Of a stretch of 64,000 nucleotides of DNA, positions 39,103 through 48,232 are shown piece after piece. This DNA comes from Ensifer sp. IC4062 (lineage in GTDB: Bacteria > Pseudomonadota > Alphaproteobacteria > Rhizobiales > Rhizobiaceae), in NCBI RefSeq assembly GCF_020193575.1, contig NZ_JADYVD010000002.1:226342-290341 (forward strand), in the 5' to 3' direction. The position numbers were made by a program, and so were the translations under genes. Position 1 is the first letter of the stretch. The number at the start of each line of letters is the position of its first letter. Below the pieces are notes generated by a model. The model was not told where the DNA came from and made no database searches. It saw nothing but the letters and a program-made list of their open reading frames with translations.

Positions 39103-39109
39103 CCGGAGC

Positions 39110-39128
39110 GGCCAGCCGGCCGCTGGCC
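39110..39128 (+). terminator. GC-rich hairpin after gatA
   Basis: GGCCAGC (39110-39116) pairs with GCTGGCC (39122-39128) around CGGCC. No T-run follows, so it may be a Rho-dependent end, an mRNA stabiliser or chance. Confidence 0.3.
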
Positions 39129-39328
39129 ACGCTGCGGCAGACATGATGTAGTGGAGCGAAAAGGACCGCTCCATGTTCATCGTCCGCACGCCCGCGAAAA
39201 CGGAATTCCATTTCTCGCCGATATACGGCTCAGGGCCTGAACAAACGGCTCACCTCAGGCTCGATCGAAGAATTTCGTCGGGATTAAATTCGTGATCCGA
39301 TATTCCGCTTTTCGCGGATGCCGCGTAT

Positions 39329-39353
39329 CCCCGGAGATCACGATCTCCGGGGG
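39329..39353. terminator. hairpin at the 3' side of the yjhX-type gene
   Basis: CCCCGGAGAT pairs with ATCTCCGGGG around a 3-4 nt loop, immediately past the leftward stop at 39364. It lacks a clear T-run. It could end the yjhX-type mRNA or insulate it from gatA. Confidence 0.4.
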
Positions 39354-39363
39354 GCTCGAACGG

Positions 39364-39618
39364 CTAGCGGTTGTTGAGCTCCGATCTGACGAGATAGAGG
39401 CCTCGCTCGGTGATGCGATAGGGCCTGCCGCCCGAGGACTTGATCGCCCTCTTGCGTTTCAGTTTTCGAAAAAGCTCGACGTCGACGCCGGGATAGACCC
39501 AGCCGTCGCGGGTGAAGCAGCGAATTTCGGCAATCGCCTTGCCTTCGCGTTTGATTTCGATGCGGCCGCCCTGGGCCAGATGGTGAAGAATGCGCTGTTC
39601 CGCGCGTGAAATATCCAT
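39364..39618 (-). CDS. yjhX: YjhX/TopAI-family toxin-like protein (UPF0386)
   Basis: The 84-aa protein begins MDISRAEQRILHHLAQGGRI and ends GGRPYRITERGLYLVRSELN, an excellent resemblance to the UPF0386/YjhX family. E. coli YjhX (TopAI) is a toxin that inhibits topoisomerase I and is neutralised by the acetyltransferase-like YjhQ. No antitoxin gene lies next to it here; the nearest GNAT genes are 2.1 kb away past gatB, and topA is also in this window. A GCGTTC/GAACGC dyad lies just upstream (39637-39652). Toxicity is untested, and many homologues may be plain regulators. Confidence 0.85.
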   Translation of the reverse strand: MDISRAEQRILHHLAQGGRIEIKREGKAIAEIRCFTRDGWVYPGVDVELFRKLKRKRAIKSSGGRPYRITERGLYLVRSELNNR

Positions 39619-39636
39619 GGTTTGAGTGTTCCGGAA

Positions 39637-39652
39637 TAGCGTTCGTGAGAAC
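39637..39652. promoter_or_regulatory. dyad upstream of the yjhX-type gene
   Basis: GCGTTC and GAACGC are separated by GTGA, 19 bp upstream of the leftward ATG at 39618. It is positioned like an autoregulatory operator or 5' UTR hairpin. Confidence 0.35.
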
Positions 39653-39794
39653 GCAGGAAAACGTTCCGCAAATCCTGGGATGAGCGGGCTTCACGTTTCC
39701 GGCCCGTGCGCGCAAGTCGTAGTGCCTGCGGGCAGGGCCCTTACCGGGACTCAGACTGAAAGAACATCAAGACTCCATTCGGATGCTGATTCTT

Positions 39795-40124
39795 CTAGGA
39801 AATAGGCGCCCAGGCGTCAAGAAGTGACGGCATTTCTGGATCAGTAAGAGCAGTGACGACAACCAGGCTGACGTGGAACGCGGCGATGGTGAGAAGCAAG
39901 GTCCGGAACGGTTCTTTCCGTGTCTTGTGCCGAAGCACATGACACGCGACGAGCCCACCAAGTCAGCCGCCGGCAACAGCAAACGTCAGCAGCATGCGCT
40001 CCGACGCGCGCCAGGCGTTCCGTTGGGCCGCCCGTTTGTCCAGCCAGTACAAACAGTAGGTGGCAAGGTTGATACTTGCGAGAGCGATGGCGGTCATCAT
40101 TGGCGACATGGGTGATAGTAGCAT
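39795..40124 (-). pseudogene. DUF1294 membrane protein gene broken by an in-frame TGA
   Basis: Read from the ATG at 40124 this frame is 110 codons with one internal stop. It encodes the DUF1294 pattern: a first helix with ASINLATYCLYWLDKRAAQ, WRASERMLLTFAVAGG, then TGA at 39965-39963 (codon 54), then LGGLVACHVLRHKTRKEPFR and a C-terminal helix to the TAG at 39797-39795. In the family the position after GG is Trp, so TGG has become TGA. Both halves keep family sequence and frame, so the lesion is recent, or is a base-call error. The reader should treat it as a pseudogene pending checking. Confidence 0.8.
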
Positions 40125-40259
40125 GAGCTCTCCAAGCTTCGTTAAACGCGGCCGGGCGGTCGCGCCGGCCTGTTTTGCCGGGCCTCACAAGCCTTGCACC
40201 GGAGTTCCAATTGCTCTACCGAGAAAGCTCGAAATTCAGGCTTTAAAGAAGAGCATGAC

Positions 40260-41762
40260 ATGAGCATTGTCGACGTCCGCACTCCCGATCCGAAACGCTT
40301 CATCCCTGGCGCCACCGGCGACTGGGAAGTCATCATCGGCATGGAGGTCCATGCCCAGGTGCTCAGCAATTCTAAGCTGTTCTCGGGTGCGTCGACGGAA
40401 TTCGGCAATGCGCCCAACGCCAATGTCTCGCTGGTCGATGCGGCGATGCCGGGCATGCTGCCTGTCATCAACGAGGAATGCGTCAAGCAGGCGGTTCGCA
40501 CCGGTCTCGGCCTCAAGGCGAAGATCAACAATCGCTCGATCTTCGACCGGAAGAACTACTTCTATCCGGATCTGCCGCAGGGCTACCAGATCTCGCAGTA
40601 CAAGGATCCGATCGTCGGCGAAGGCAAGATCATTATTTCCATCGGGCCGGACCGCCAAGGGCAATTTGAGGACGTCGAGATCGGCATCGAGCGCCTCCAC
40701 CTTGAGCAGGATGCCGGAAAATCGATGCACGACCAGCATCCGTCCATGTCCTATGTCGACCTCAACCGCTCCGGGGTTGCTTTGATGGAAATCGTCTCGA
40801 AGCCGGACATGCGCTCGTCGGACGAGGCGAAGGCGTATCTCACCAAGCTGCGTTCGATCGTGCGTTATCTCGGCACCTGCGACGGCAACATGGACGAAGG
40901 CTCGATGCGGGCCGACGTCAACGTTTCTGTTCGCCGCCCTGGCGAGCCGTTCGGAACGCGCTGCGAGATCAAGAACGTCAACTCGATCCGCTTCGTCGGC
41001 CAGGCGATCGAATACGAGGCGCGTCGCCAGATCGCGATTCTCGAGGATGGCGGCGTCGTCGATCAGGAAACCCGGCTCTTCGACGCGAACAGGGGCGAGA
41101 CGCGTTCCATGCGCTCGAAGGAAGAGGCGCATGACTATCGCTACTTCCCAGATCCGGACCTGCTGCCGCTCGAATTTGACGACGCCTTCGTCGAGGCCCT
41201 GAAAGCCGATCTTCCGGAGCTCCCGGACGACAAGAAGGAACGCTTCGTTCGCGATATGGGCCTCTCGGTCTACGATGCCTCGGTTCTCGTTTCGGAAAAG
41301 GCGATCGCCGACTATTTCGAGGCCGTCGCAGAAGGTCACGATGGCAAGACGGCTGCGAACTGGGTCATCAACGACCTGTTGGGCGCCTTGAACAAAGCCG
41401 GCAAAACCATTGAAGAGACTCCGGTTTCTCCCGCTCAGCTCGGCAGCATCATCGATCTCATCAAGGCCGGGACCATCTCCGGCAAGATCGCCAAGGACCT
41501 CTTCGAAATTATCTGGAACGAGGGTGGCGATCCGGCGGAAATCGTCGAGACGCGCGGCATGAAGCAGGTCACCGACACCGGTGCGATCGAAAAGGCAGTC
41601 GATGAAATCATCGCCGCCAATCCGGACCAGGTGGAAAAGGCCAAGGCAAAGCCCTCGCTCGCCGGCTGGTTCGTTGGCCAGGTGATGAAGGCGACCGGCG
41701 GCAAGGCCAATCCGCAGGCCGTCCAGGCCCTCGTTAAGGCCAAGCTCGGCATCGAGGAATGA
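40260..41762 (+). CDS. gatB: Asp/Glu-tRNA amidotransferase subunit B
   Basis: GatB is the kinase/transamidase subunit that phosphorylates the misacyl-tRNA and uses GatA-derived ammonia. The 500-aa protein starts [20 protein letters not shown]. It has the [12 protein letters not shown] beginning, [11 protein letters not shown] near 115, [12 protein letters not shown] near 147-158, [19 protein letters not shown] near 163-181, and the C-terminal YqeY-like helical domain after ~350. The upstream in-frame start at 40194 has no support. Its stop overlaps the start of the next GNAT gene (ATGA). Confidence 0.96.
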   Translation: MSIVDVRTPDPKRFIPGATGDWEVIIGMEVHAQVLSNSKLFSGASTEFGNAPNANVSLVDAAMPGMLPVINEECVKQAVRTGLGLKAKINNRSIFDRKNYFYPDLPQGYQISQYKDPIVGEGKIIISIGPDRQGQFEDVEIGIERLHLEQDAGKSMHDQHPSMSYVDLNRSGVALMEIVSKPDMRSSDEAKAYLTKLRSIVRYLGTCDGNMDEGSMRADVNVSVRRPGEPFGTRCEIKNVNSIRFVGQAIEYEARRQIAILEDGGVVDQETRLFDANRGETRSMRSKEEAHDYRYFPDPDLLPLEFDDAFVEALKADLPELPDDKKERFVRDMGLSVYDASVLVSEKAIADYFEAVAEGHDGKTAANWVINDLLGALNKAGKTIEETPVSPAQLGSIIDLIKAGTISGKIAKDLFEIIWNEGGDPAEIVETRGMKQVTDTGAIEKAVDEIIAANPDQVEKAKAKPSLAGWFVGQVMKATGGKANPQAVQALVKAKLGIEE

Positions 41763-42262
41763 CGATGTTCTTCGTCCGCACGGCCAGCGAGCGCGACCTG
41801 GAGAAGGTCCGTGTCTTGCTGGCCGAGACGTGGCACGCGACCTACGACACGTTTTACGGCGTCGACAAGGTCAATGAAATCACCGCCAAATGGCATTCGG
41901 TTGACGCCTTGAGAAAACGCCTGCAGCGAAAGAATGCGGAATTCGTCGTTGCCGACAACGGCAGCGAGCTTGCCGGCATGGCTTACGCGGCGATGTCGGA
42001 GACGCTGGCGAAGACCGTCGTCCTCCACCAGCTCTACGTCCTTCCGAAATATCAAAGACAGGGCATCGGCCGCGACATGTTTGCCGAACTCGAAACCTGC
42101 TTTCCCGATGCGGAACGCATGCGGCTGGAAGTCGAGCCGCAGAACCTTCACGCATTGGCGTTCTATCGGGCGCATGGTTTTGCGGAAGTCGGAACGACGG
42201 CGAACTGCGGAGACGAGCAATCGGGCGTTCCGGCGCTGATCCTTGAGAAGAGGCTTTCTTAG
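41759..42262 (+). CDS. GNAT family N-acetyltransferase coupled to gatB
   Basis: This 167-aa GNAT has [20 protein letters not shown] (about 89-108) as motif A with the acetyl-CoA pyrophosphate loop QRQGIG, and [15 protein letters not shown] (about 135-149) at motif B. The substrate is unknown. The start ATGA overlaps the gatB stop; a second ATG at 41765 is possible. It belongs to the same transcription unit as gatB. Since E. coli YjhQ, the YjhX antitoxin, is GNAT-like, this gene or the next is a conceivable but unproven partner of the yjhX-type gene at 39364. Confidence 0.85.
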   Translation: MTMFFVRTASERDLEKVRVLLAETWHATYDTFYGVDKVNEITAKWHSVDALRKRLQRKNAEFVVADNGSELAGMAYAAMSETLAKTVVLHQLYVLPKYQRQGIGRDMFAELETCFPDAERMRLEVEPQNLHALAFYRAHGFAEVGTTANCGDEQSGVPALILEKRLS

Positions 42263-42351
42263 CCGTCTCAGTCAATGCGCGCCGATTGTCGTGAACCTGT
42301 TGCCTCCTGCTGATTGTTGCGCGGCAGGATGAAGAGCACAGGGAAACCGGA

Positions 42352-42816
42352 ATGACGATCGACGTTGAAATCCGACAAGCCGAGCGCGGGGACTTGCCGG
42401 CGATCATTGCCCTTTTTGCGAACGACCGGCTGGGCGGGCACGGCGACACGACCGAGCCCGAAGCCTTCGGTGACTATCTTGCGGCATTCGAAGAGATCAG
42501 TCGATCACCTCATCAGGAGCTATATGTGGCCCACTTAGGCGGCGAGATCGTCGGCACGTTTCAGACCGCCCTTCTGACATCGCTTCCCGGCCGCGGCAGT
42601 TCAAGCCTGGTTGTCGAGGCTGTACAAACGCGTGAAGACATGCGTGGCCGCGGCATCGGCGAACGCATGGTTCGTCAAGCGATTGCCGAGGCGCGGGCGC
42701 GGGGAGCGGCGAAGGTCCAACTGACCTCCAATGTCGTGCGCGTCGATGCGCACCGTTTCTACGAGCGCCTTGGTTTCGAACGCACTCATTTCGGCTTCAA
42801 GATGCGGGTGAAATGA
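42352..42816 (+). CDS. GNAT family N-acetyltransferase
   Basis: This 154-aa GNAT has LVVEAVQTREDMRGRGIGERM (about 83-103, with the RGRGIG acetyl-CoA loop) and AHRFYERLGFERTHFGFKM (about 133-151). The ordinary single-domain GNAT length and HRFYERLGF motif suggest a small-molecule or amino-group substrate. It follows the previous GNAT by 89 bp in the same direction but is not an obvious duplicate; the two share only the fold. Confidence 0.88.
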   Translation: MTIDVEIRQAERGDLPAIIALFANDRLGGHGDTTEPEAFGDYLAAFEEISRSPHQELYVAHLGGEIVGTFQTALLTSLPGRGSSSLVVEAVQTREDMRGRGIGERMVRQAIAEARARGAAKVQLTSNVVRVDAHRFYERLGFERTHFGFKMRVK

Positions 42817-42924
42817 CTGGCGTCAAAGGCGGAATCACTGGACAAGGCAGGAGTGGCGGGGCATAAGCGGGGCATGATATTGACGTCCGGCTACCTTCCC
42901 AAGAGCCGGTGAAGGAAGACACCC

Positions 42925-43320
42925 ATGAAGCTTCTGCTGCAGATTTTCACCTGGTGGAACGAACAGACGATCGGTACGCGTTTTCACACTTGGCGCTTTG
43001 GCAAGCGCGTGGGTGAGGACGAGTTCGGCAACGTCTACTATCAGGGCGGGACGGATTCCGAAGGTCGTACGCGGCGCTGGGTGATTTATAACGGACCTGC
43101 CGAGGCTTCCGCCATCCCGCCGGGCTGGCACGGCTGGATGCATCACCGCACGGATGTTTCCCCTGCCGACGAGAAATACGTCCCGAGGGACTGGCAGAAG
43201 CCGCACCGTGCGAACCCGACTGGCACGGCGCAGGCCTATCGCCCGAAGGGATCGATCGCGGGAGCGGGCGAACGCCCACGCGTAACGGGCGATTACGACG
43301 CCTGGACGCCGCGCTCCTGA
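42925..43320 (+). CDS. NDUFA12-family complex I accessory protein
   Basis: The 131-aa protein has the NDUFA12/B17.2 pattern: KRVGEDEFGNVYYQ near 29-42, RRWVIYNGPAEASAIPPGWHGWMHH near 51-75, and a proline-rich C-terminal half. In mitochondria NDUFA12 is a supernumerary subunit of complex I at the junction of peripheral and membrane arms. Alphaproteobacterial complex I has this subunit too, so the protein likely binds the complex whose NuoN is encoded at 30-1475. It is followed by the DUF2155 gene, a common pairing in alphaproteobacteria. Confidence 0.9.
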   Translation: MKLLLQIFTWWNEQTIGTRFHTWRFGKRVGEDEFGNVYYQGGTDSEGRTRRWVIYNGPAEASAIPPGWHGWMHHRTDVSPADEKYVPRDWQKPHRANPTGTAQAYRPKGSIAGAGERPRVTGDYDAWTPRS

Positions 43321-43529
43321 CCTGCGGTTTCATCCGCGCAGGATGTGAACGAACTCCGTCATCACGGCGCAGCCACATTTCGGGTTTAGCGCCTGAACCC
43401 GGAGCAATTCCGGACGAGGGAATCGGTTCGCATTCGGAACGGCGGAAACAACGAGTGCGAGTTGATGCATGTTTCTATTGGAAACGAAACGCTCCGAGGA
43501 CGAATAGGAAGCGCGGGGGACTGGCGGAA
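43321..43529. other. intergenic region between the NDUFA12 and DUF2155 genes
   Basis: No gene is seen. A GC-rich run and TTCC-rich bases precede the DUF2155 start, and a frame running from 43455 to it has no support as a start. Promoter elements are not clear. Confidence 0.35.
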
Positions 43530-43982
43530 ATGGCAGGTTTCTGTCTGCAGAATTGGATCGGCCCGGCAGCCCGTGGAGCGGGCCTTGCGCTCCTGATGGC
43601 GCTGCCATTGATGTCCTCCACCGATATCGCGCGTGCCACGCGTCTTTCCAATTCCGTTGCGGTTTTTTCCGGTATCGACAAGATCACCGGCCGTATCACC
43701 ACGTTCGACGTCTATATCGGCGAGACTGTGCAATTCGGCGCGCTGCAGGTCACCCCGCGCGTCTGCTATAGCCGCGACGACACCGAGGCGCCGAAGACGA
43801 CCACTTTCGTGGAGGTCGACGAGATCACGCTTGATCGCAAGATCCGGCGCATCTTCACCGGCTGGATGTTCGCCGACAGCCCCGGCCTGAATGCCGTTGA
43901 GCACCCCGTCTACGACGTCTGGCTGCAATCCTGCAAGGCGACCTCCGACCTGCCGCCGCCGGACACGGCAGCGAAGCAGTAA
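43530..43982 (+). CDS. DUF2155 family periplasmic protein
   Basis: The 150-aa protein starts MAGFCLQNWIGPAARGAGLA and has an N-terminal signal-like hydrophobic region (about 12-30) followed by the DUF2155 domain: ATRLSNSVAVFSGIDKITGR near 32-51 and VQFGALQVTPRVCYSRD near 63-79. The family is alphaproteobacterial and of unknown function, usually exported. The ATG at 43530 gives a plausible signal; the frame upstream to 43455 is polar. It is convergent with aat. Confidence 0.85.
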   Translation: MAGFCLQNWIGPAARGAGLALLMALPLMSSTDIARATRLSNSVAVFSGIDKITGRITTFDVYIGETVQFGALQVTPRVCYSRDDTEAPKTTTFVEVDEITLDRKIRRIFTGWMFADSPGLNAVEHPVYDVWLQSCKATSDLPPPDTAAKQ

Positions 43983-44046
43983 TCCCCGGCGGTAATCGCA
44001 AAGCACCTCATCAGACGCGCAAGGACGTTATCCGCCGCAGGCGCAA

Positions 44047-44661
44047 CTAGAACGTCAGGTCCGGCGAGGCCATCGCTTTCGCTAGCAAAATCTCGTACTC
44101 GGACTTGGGCACGTCGATCGCGCCGAAGGATTTCAGGTGCTCGGTCGTAAACTGGGTGTCGAGGAGTTGAAAACCCTTTACCCGCAGTCGTTCGACAAGA
44201 TGGACGAGGCAGATCTTCGAAGCATCGCTGCGCAGCGAGAACATGCTCTCGCCGAAGAAGGCGGCGCCGAGTGACACACCATAAAGCCCGCCGACGAGGG
44301 CATTATCCTGCCAGGCTTCGACGCTGTGGGCGTAACCCATACGGTGAAGGGCCGCATAGAGCGAACGGATCTTTTCGTTAATCCAAGTCGTCGGCCGGTC
44401 CGGCGCGGGCCTCGCGCATCCATCGATCACCGCTTCGAATGCGGTGTTGTAGCGGATCTCGAACGGGCGCCGACGGATCGTTTTCGTCAGGCTGCGTGAA
44501 ATGTGGAAGGCGTCAAGCGGTATGATCCCGCGAATTTCCGGCTCGACCCAGAAGAGTTCCGGATCGTCGGCCGAGTCGGCCATGGGGAAGAGACCGATCG
44601 AATAGGCGCGCAGCAACATGTCCGGCGTTATGTCCGGTTGTTTGCTGCGCGTCCCTTTCAA
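44047..44661 (-). CDS. aat: leucyl/phenylalanyl-tRNA--protein transferase
   Basis: Aat adds Leu or Phe to the N-terminal Arg or Lys of proteins, marking them for ClpS/ClpAP degradation (N-end rule). The 204-aa protein has [20 protein letters not shown] (about 18-37), [21 protein letters not shown] (about 112-132) and [13 protein letters not shown] near 181-193. These fit the family core; length is normal for the compact form. It ends 10 bp after accC in the same direction. Confidence 0.94.
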   Translation of the reverse strand: MKGTRSKQPDITPDMLLRAYSIGLFPMADSADDPELFWVEPEIRGIIPLDAFHISRSLTKTIRRRPFEIRYNTAFEAVIDGCARPAPDRPTTWINEKIRSLYAALHRMGYAHSVEAWQDNALVGGLYGVSLGAAFFGESMFSLRSDASKICLVHLVERLRVKGFQLLDTQFTTEHLKSFGAIDVPKSEYEILLAKAMASPDLTF

Positions 44662-44670
44662 TTCCCTGTC

Positions 44671-46014
44671 CTATGCGGATGTTGCGGCCAGATGATGCTC
44701 CAGCCAATGGATGTCATAGTCGCCGTTGGCGATGTCCTGATTGTTGATCAACTCCTGGAACAACGGCAACGTCGTCTTAATGCCGTCGATGACGAACTCA
44801 TCGAGCACGCGGCGAAGCCGCATCATGCACTCGACGCGCGTCCGGCCGTGGACGATCAGCTTGCCGATCAGGCTGTCGTAGTAGGGCGGAATGCGGTATC
44901 CCTGATAGGCGCCGCTGTCGACGCGCACGCCGAGCCCGCCCGGCGCGTGGAAGTGCGTGATCGTGCCCGGGGAGGGCACAAAGGTGCGCGGGTCTTCCGC
45001 ATTGATGCGGCATTCGATGGCGTGGCCGGAGAAGACGATATCTTCCTGCTTGACCGAGAGACCGGCGCCGGATGCGACGCGGATCTGCTCGTGCACCAGA
45101 TCGATGCCGGTGATTGCCTCCGTAATCGGATGCTCCACCTGCAGGCGCGTGTTCATTTCGATGAAATAGAACTCGCCGTCCTCGTAGAGGAACTCGATCG
45201 TACCGGCGCCGCGATATTTCATCTTCTTCATCGCTTCGGCGCAGATCTGGCCGATCTTCATGCGCTGGTCCACGTTGAGGGCAGGGGAGTTGGCTTCTTC
45301 CCAGACCTTCTGGTGACGGCGCTGCAGCGAACAGTCGCGCTCGCCGAGATGGATGGCATTGCCTTCGCCGTCTCCGACGATTTGGATTTCGATATGGCGT
45401 GGCTTGCCGAGAAACTTCTCCATGTAGACGGCGTCATTGCCGAAGGCTGCTGCCGCTTCGGCGCGCGCCGTCGCGACGGCATGCTCGAGATCGGCTTCGG
45501 TTCTTGCGACCTTCATGCCGCGCCCGCCGCCGCCGGCCGTCGCCTTGATGAGCACGGGGAAGCCGATCTCGCGGGCAACCTCCAGGGCGTTCTCTGGCTT
45601 CACCTCGCCATCGGAGCCGGGAACAACCGGAATGCCAAGCTCCTCCGCCGTCTTCTTGGCGGTGATCTTGTCACCCATCAGGCGGATGTGTTCGGCCGTC
45701 GGGCCGATGAAGGTGATGTCGTGCGCATCGAGGATGTCCGCGAACTTGGCATTTTCCGAGAGGAAACCGTAGCCCGGATGCACGGCATCTGCACCGGTGA
45801 TTTCACAGGCGGCGACGATCTGATGAATATTCAGATAGCTCTCGCGTGAGGGCGGCGGTCCAATGCAGACGCTTTCGTCCGCGAGACGAACATGCATCGC
45901 GTCGCTATCGGCCGTCGAATGTACGGCAACGGTTGCGATGCCGAGCTCCTTGCATGCGCGCAGCACCCGCAGGGCGATTTCGCCGCGATTGGCAATGAGG
46001 ATTTTCGAGATCAT
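44671..46014 (-). CDS. accC: acetyl-CoA carboxylase, biotin carboxylase subunit
   Basis: AccC carboxylates the biotin on AccB with bicarbonate and ATP. The 447-aa protein starts [20 protein letters not shown] and has the ATP-grasp Gly-rich loop GGGGRGMKV near 160-168, [20 protein letters not shown] near 285-304, and the terminal biotin-carboxylase domain. Two starts are close. ATG 46014 (8 bp after AAGG) is preferred over 46020. accB ends 4 bp upstream of 46020, so the pair is one operon. Confidence 0.96.
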   Translation of the reverse strand: MISKILIANRGEIALRVLRACKELGIATVAVHSTADSDAMHVRLADESVCIGPPPSRESYLNIHQIVAACEITGADAVHPGYGFLSENAKFADILDAHDITFIGPTAEHIRLMGDKITAKKTAEELGIPVVPGSDGEVKPENALEVAREIGFPVLIKATAGGGGRGMKVARTEADLEHAVATARAEAAAAFGNDAVYMEKFLGKPRHIEIQIVGDGEGNAIHLGERDCSLQRRHQKVWEEANSPALNVDQRMKIGQICAEAMKKMKYRGAGTIEFLYEDGEFYFIEMNTRLQVEHPITEAITGIDLVHEQIRVASGAGLSVKQEDIVFSGHAIECRINAEDPRTFVPSPGTITHFHAPGGLGVRVDSGAYQGYRIPPYYDSLIGKLIVHGRTRVECMMRLRRVLDEFVIDGIKTTLPLFQELINNQDIANGDYDIHWLEHHLAATSA

Positions 46015-46023
46015 CGCCATGCC

Positions 46024-46497
46024 TTATTCGATCACGATCAAGGGTTCGCCATATTCGACCGGGGCCGCGTCCTGAACGAGAATTTCGGTGACCTTGCCGG
46101 CGCGCGGTGCCGGAATCTGGTTCATCGTCTTCATCGCCTCGATAATCAGGATCGTCTGGCCTTCCTTGACCATCGCGCCGACCTCGATGAAGGGACGGGC
46201 GCCCGGGGCCGGAGCCAGATAGGCCGTACCGACCATGGGGGCGGTCACGGCATTCTTGGAGTTGCGGCCGGTCTCGACAGCCGGCTGAGGTGCCGCAGCG
46301 GGCTGTGCGGCGACCGGGAGCGGCGCCTGGTAAGTGGGCATTGCCGGCATCGACATCGCGACTGGCGTGCCGTTGCGCGAAACGCGGATGCGCAAGTCTT
46401 CCTGCTCCACCTCGATCTCGGTCAGGTCGGTATCCTTGAGGATATTGGCGAGATCGCGGATCAGCGCCTGGTCGATACCCGGTTTCTTGTCAGCCAT
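46024..46497 (-). CDS. accB: acetyl-CoA carboxylase, biotin carboxyl carrier protein
   Basis: AccB carries the covalently bound biotin of acetyl-CoA carboxylase. The 157-aa protein has a Pro/Ala-rich linker at about 50-80 and the C-terminal biotinyl domain with the acceptor Lys123 in IEAMKTMNQ. It is the substrate of the BirA encoded at 1472-2239. aroQ lies 24 bp upstream in the same direction; accC follows directly. Confidence 0.96.
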   Translation of the reverse strand: MADKKPGIDQALIRDLANILKDTDLTEIEVEQEDLRIRVSRNGTPVAMSMPAMPTYQAPLPVAAQPAAAPQPAVETGRNSKNAVTAPMVGTAYLAPAPGARPFIEVGAMVKEGQTILIIEAMKTMNQIPAPRAGKVTEILVQDAAPVEYGEPLIVIE

Positions 46498-46521
46498 GGG
46501 AATATGAGCCTCGTCTTCTTC

Positions 46522-46968
46522 TTATTTCGACTTGTCCGTCAGGTTCTTTAGCGCATGCAGCGCCAGAATGTAACTCTGTGCGCCGAAGCCGCAGATCACG
46601 CCCTTGACGGCTGGTGCGATCATCGACTTATGGCGGAATTCCTCGCGCGCGTGGATGTTGGAAAGATGCAGTTCCACCACGGGAACCGTTATCGCACGAA
46701 TGGCGTCATGCATTGCAATCGACGTGTGGCCATAGGCGCCGGGGTTGATCGCGACGCCCGCGGCCTTGTCGCTGGCTTCGTGCAGCCAGTCGACGAGGGT
46801 ACCTTCGTGGTTCGACTGTCGAAAATCGACGTCGAAGCCCAGCAACTTTCCCTCCGACTTGCACATCGCCTCGATATCGGAGAGCGTTTGGCCGCCATAA
46901 ATGCCCGGTTCGCGCTTGCCGAGCGCGTTCAGGTTGGGGCCGTTCAGCACAAAAATCGTCGAGGACAT
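46522..46968 (-). CDS. aroQ: 3-dehydroquinate dehydratase, type II
   Basis: AroQ dehydrates 3-dehydroquinate in the shikimate pathway. The 148-aa type II enzyme has the NGPNLNALGKREPGIYG start with the catalytic Arg and Tyr loop (about 8-24), the NPGAYGHTSIAMHDAI motif (about 74-89) and VELHLSNIHAREEFRH (about 97-112, catalytic His). The aroQ-accB-accC order is common among proteobacteria. Confidence 0.96.
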   Translation of the reverse strand: MSSTIFVLNGPNLNALGKREPGIYGGQTLSDIEAMCKSEGKLLGFDVDFRQSNHEGTLVDWLHEASDKAAGVAINPGAYGHTSIAMHDAIRAITVPVVELHLSNIHAREEFRHKSMIAPAVKGVICGFGAQSYILALHALKNLTDKSK

Positions 46969-47126
46969 AAGGGATTCCGGTCCGATGATGGAGGGTTACC
47001 TATAGACTGATGGTCCCGCGAGGGAAAGCCCCTTGGATTCCCGGGGAATTTGTCCACAAGTGATGGCGTTTTCGAGGGGAGCACGACCTGAGCAAGGTCG
47101 CTTCACATTTTGCGGCCTCTCTCGGT

Positions 47127-47891
47127 TCAGCAGACTGTCTTGCCGCAACTGCGCAGGTTTTCCACCTTCGTGGAGATCTCGTCAGCGCCGACTGCCCCGA
47201 AGACGGCTTCGTTGCCGATCACATAGGACGGTGTGCCTGTGATGCCGAGCTCATTCGCGAGCGAATAAGCCTCGCGAACTGCGGCGTCCTGCGGCTCTTT
47301 TTCCATTTTCGCACGCAGTTGCTCTTCGGTGACGCCGAGTTTTGCCGCGACAGTGATTGCCGTTTCCTCCGTCGCGCGCTCCTCACTCCCGAGCAGAGCG
47401 CGGTGGAAGTCGCCGTATTTCTCCGGAGCGATCAGGCGGAAAGCGGCGCTGACCTTGTGTGCGGCGAGCGAATCGGGCCCGAGGATTGGCAATTCTTTCA
47501 GCACGAAACGGACATTCTTGTCCGTCGTGAGGATTTGATCCATGTCGGAAAGCGCTCGTTTGCAATAGCCGCAGTTGTAGTCGTAGAACTCGACGATCGT
47601 GATATCGCCGTCGGGATTGCCAAGGGTGACGTCGTACTTGGATTGGAAGATCGCTTTCCTGTTCTTGGCGATCGCCGCTTCGGCCATTTCCTGCTGTTTG
47701 GCGCGCTGTTTGGCTGCAAGCGCCTCCTGCACTTCGAGCATGACCTCCGGATTGGCGAGCAGGTACTCCTTGATGAAGGCGCCGAACTCTTCTTTCTGCT
47801 TGGCATCGAGCGCGGCGGCCGTCTGCGGCAAGGCTACGCTGGCAGCAAGGGCAAGCAGCGTGCCGGCGGCGATCATCTTCTTGAAGGTCAT
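47127..47891 (-). CDS. DsbA-family periplasmic thiol:disulfide oxidoreductase
   Basis: The 254-aa protein has a signal peptide (about 1-27, cleavage near AAALDA) and a DsbA-like thioredoxin domain. The redox CGYC motif is at 107-110 in FYDYNCGYCKRAL and the cis-Pro is in GITGTPSYVIG (about 219-229). An alpha-helical N-terminal segment rich in Lys and Gln (about 30-75) resembles the Com1/ScsC group, some members of which oligomerise through this segment. It probably oxidises or isomerises exported disulfide proteins. Confidence 0.9.
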   Translation of the reverse strand: MTFKKMIAAGTLLALAASVALPQTAAALDAKQKEEFGAFIKEYLLANPEVMLEVQEALAAKQRAKQQEMAEAAIAKNRKAIFQSKYDVTLGNPDGDITIVEFYDYNCGYCKRALSDMDQILTTDKNVRFVLKELPILGPDSLAAHKVSAAFRLIAPEKYGDFHRALLGSEERATEETAITVAAKLGVTEEQLRAKMEKEPQDAAVREAYSLANELGITGTPSYVIGNEAVFGAVGADEISTKVENLRSCGKTVC

Positions 47892-48107
47892 TCTTTCCTC
47901 GTTGTCTTTCCGTACTCTGTCTGTCGTTCATCTCGCACGGTTGCGTCAACGTGCGTGTTTGAAAGACAACAATTATCCAAGGTTCTCGCACTCTCTTGAT
48001 GCGAGCATAGGATGTGCCGCGGCGAAACGAAACGGCAAAATCGGCGGAAATACGGCAATCTCGGACTTGTGAAGCGTGAAATGATCAGGCAAAGGGACGC
48101 GGATGCA
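47892..48107. other. divergent promoter region between the DsbA-like gene and aminotransferase
   Basis: Only promoter-like AT-rich sequence and the flank of the RIME-like element are seen; the frames crossing it are shadows. The rightward promoter of the aminotransferase gene may lie inside or just past the element. Confidence 0.35.
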
Positions 48108-48218
48108 GTCCCGCTTCTACAGCGCCGTGCGTCCAATCGGACGCACGGCGGACGCTGTGGCACTTTGAATGGCTGCATGTTCTTATCCTCGAATCCGCTA
48201 CAATTAAGGGAACATGCA
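48108..48218. repeat. RIME-like intergenic palindromic element, copy 2 (inverted)
   Basis: In inverted orientation this holds the same blocks as the element at 4503-4600. CTACAGCGCCGTGCGTCC (about 48117-48134) pairs with GGACGCACGGCG...CGCTGTGG (to about 48163). A second dyad CATGTTC...GGAACATG (48178-48214) follows, with CTTAA-type core bases. Many single-base compensatory differences keep the stems paired, as expected of a conserved structured repeat. Confidence 0.6.
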
Positions 48219-48232
48219 GCAGAGGATCTCCA

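Noticed and set aside
39173..39295. 40-aa frame beginning MFIVRTPAKTE, reminiscent of the [11 protein letters not shown] start of the GNAT at 41759
   Set aside because: Similarity ends after about seven residues, and no ribosome-binding site is seen; too short to call a duplicated remnant.
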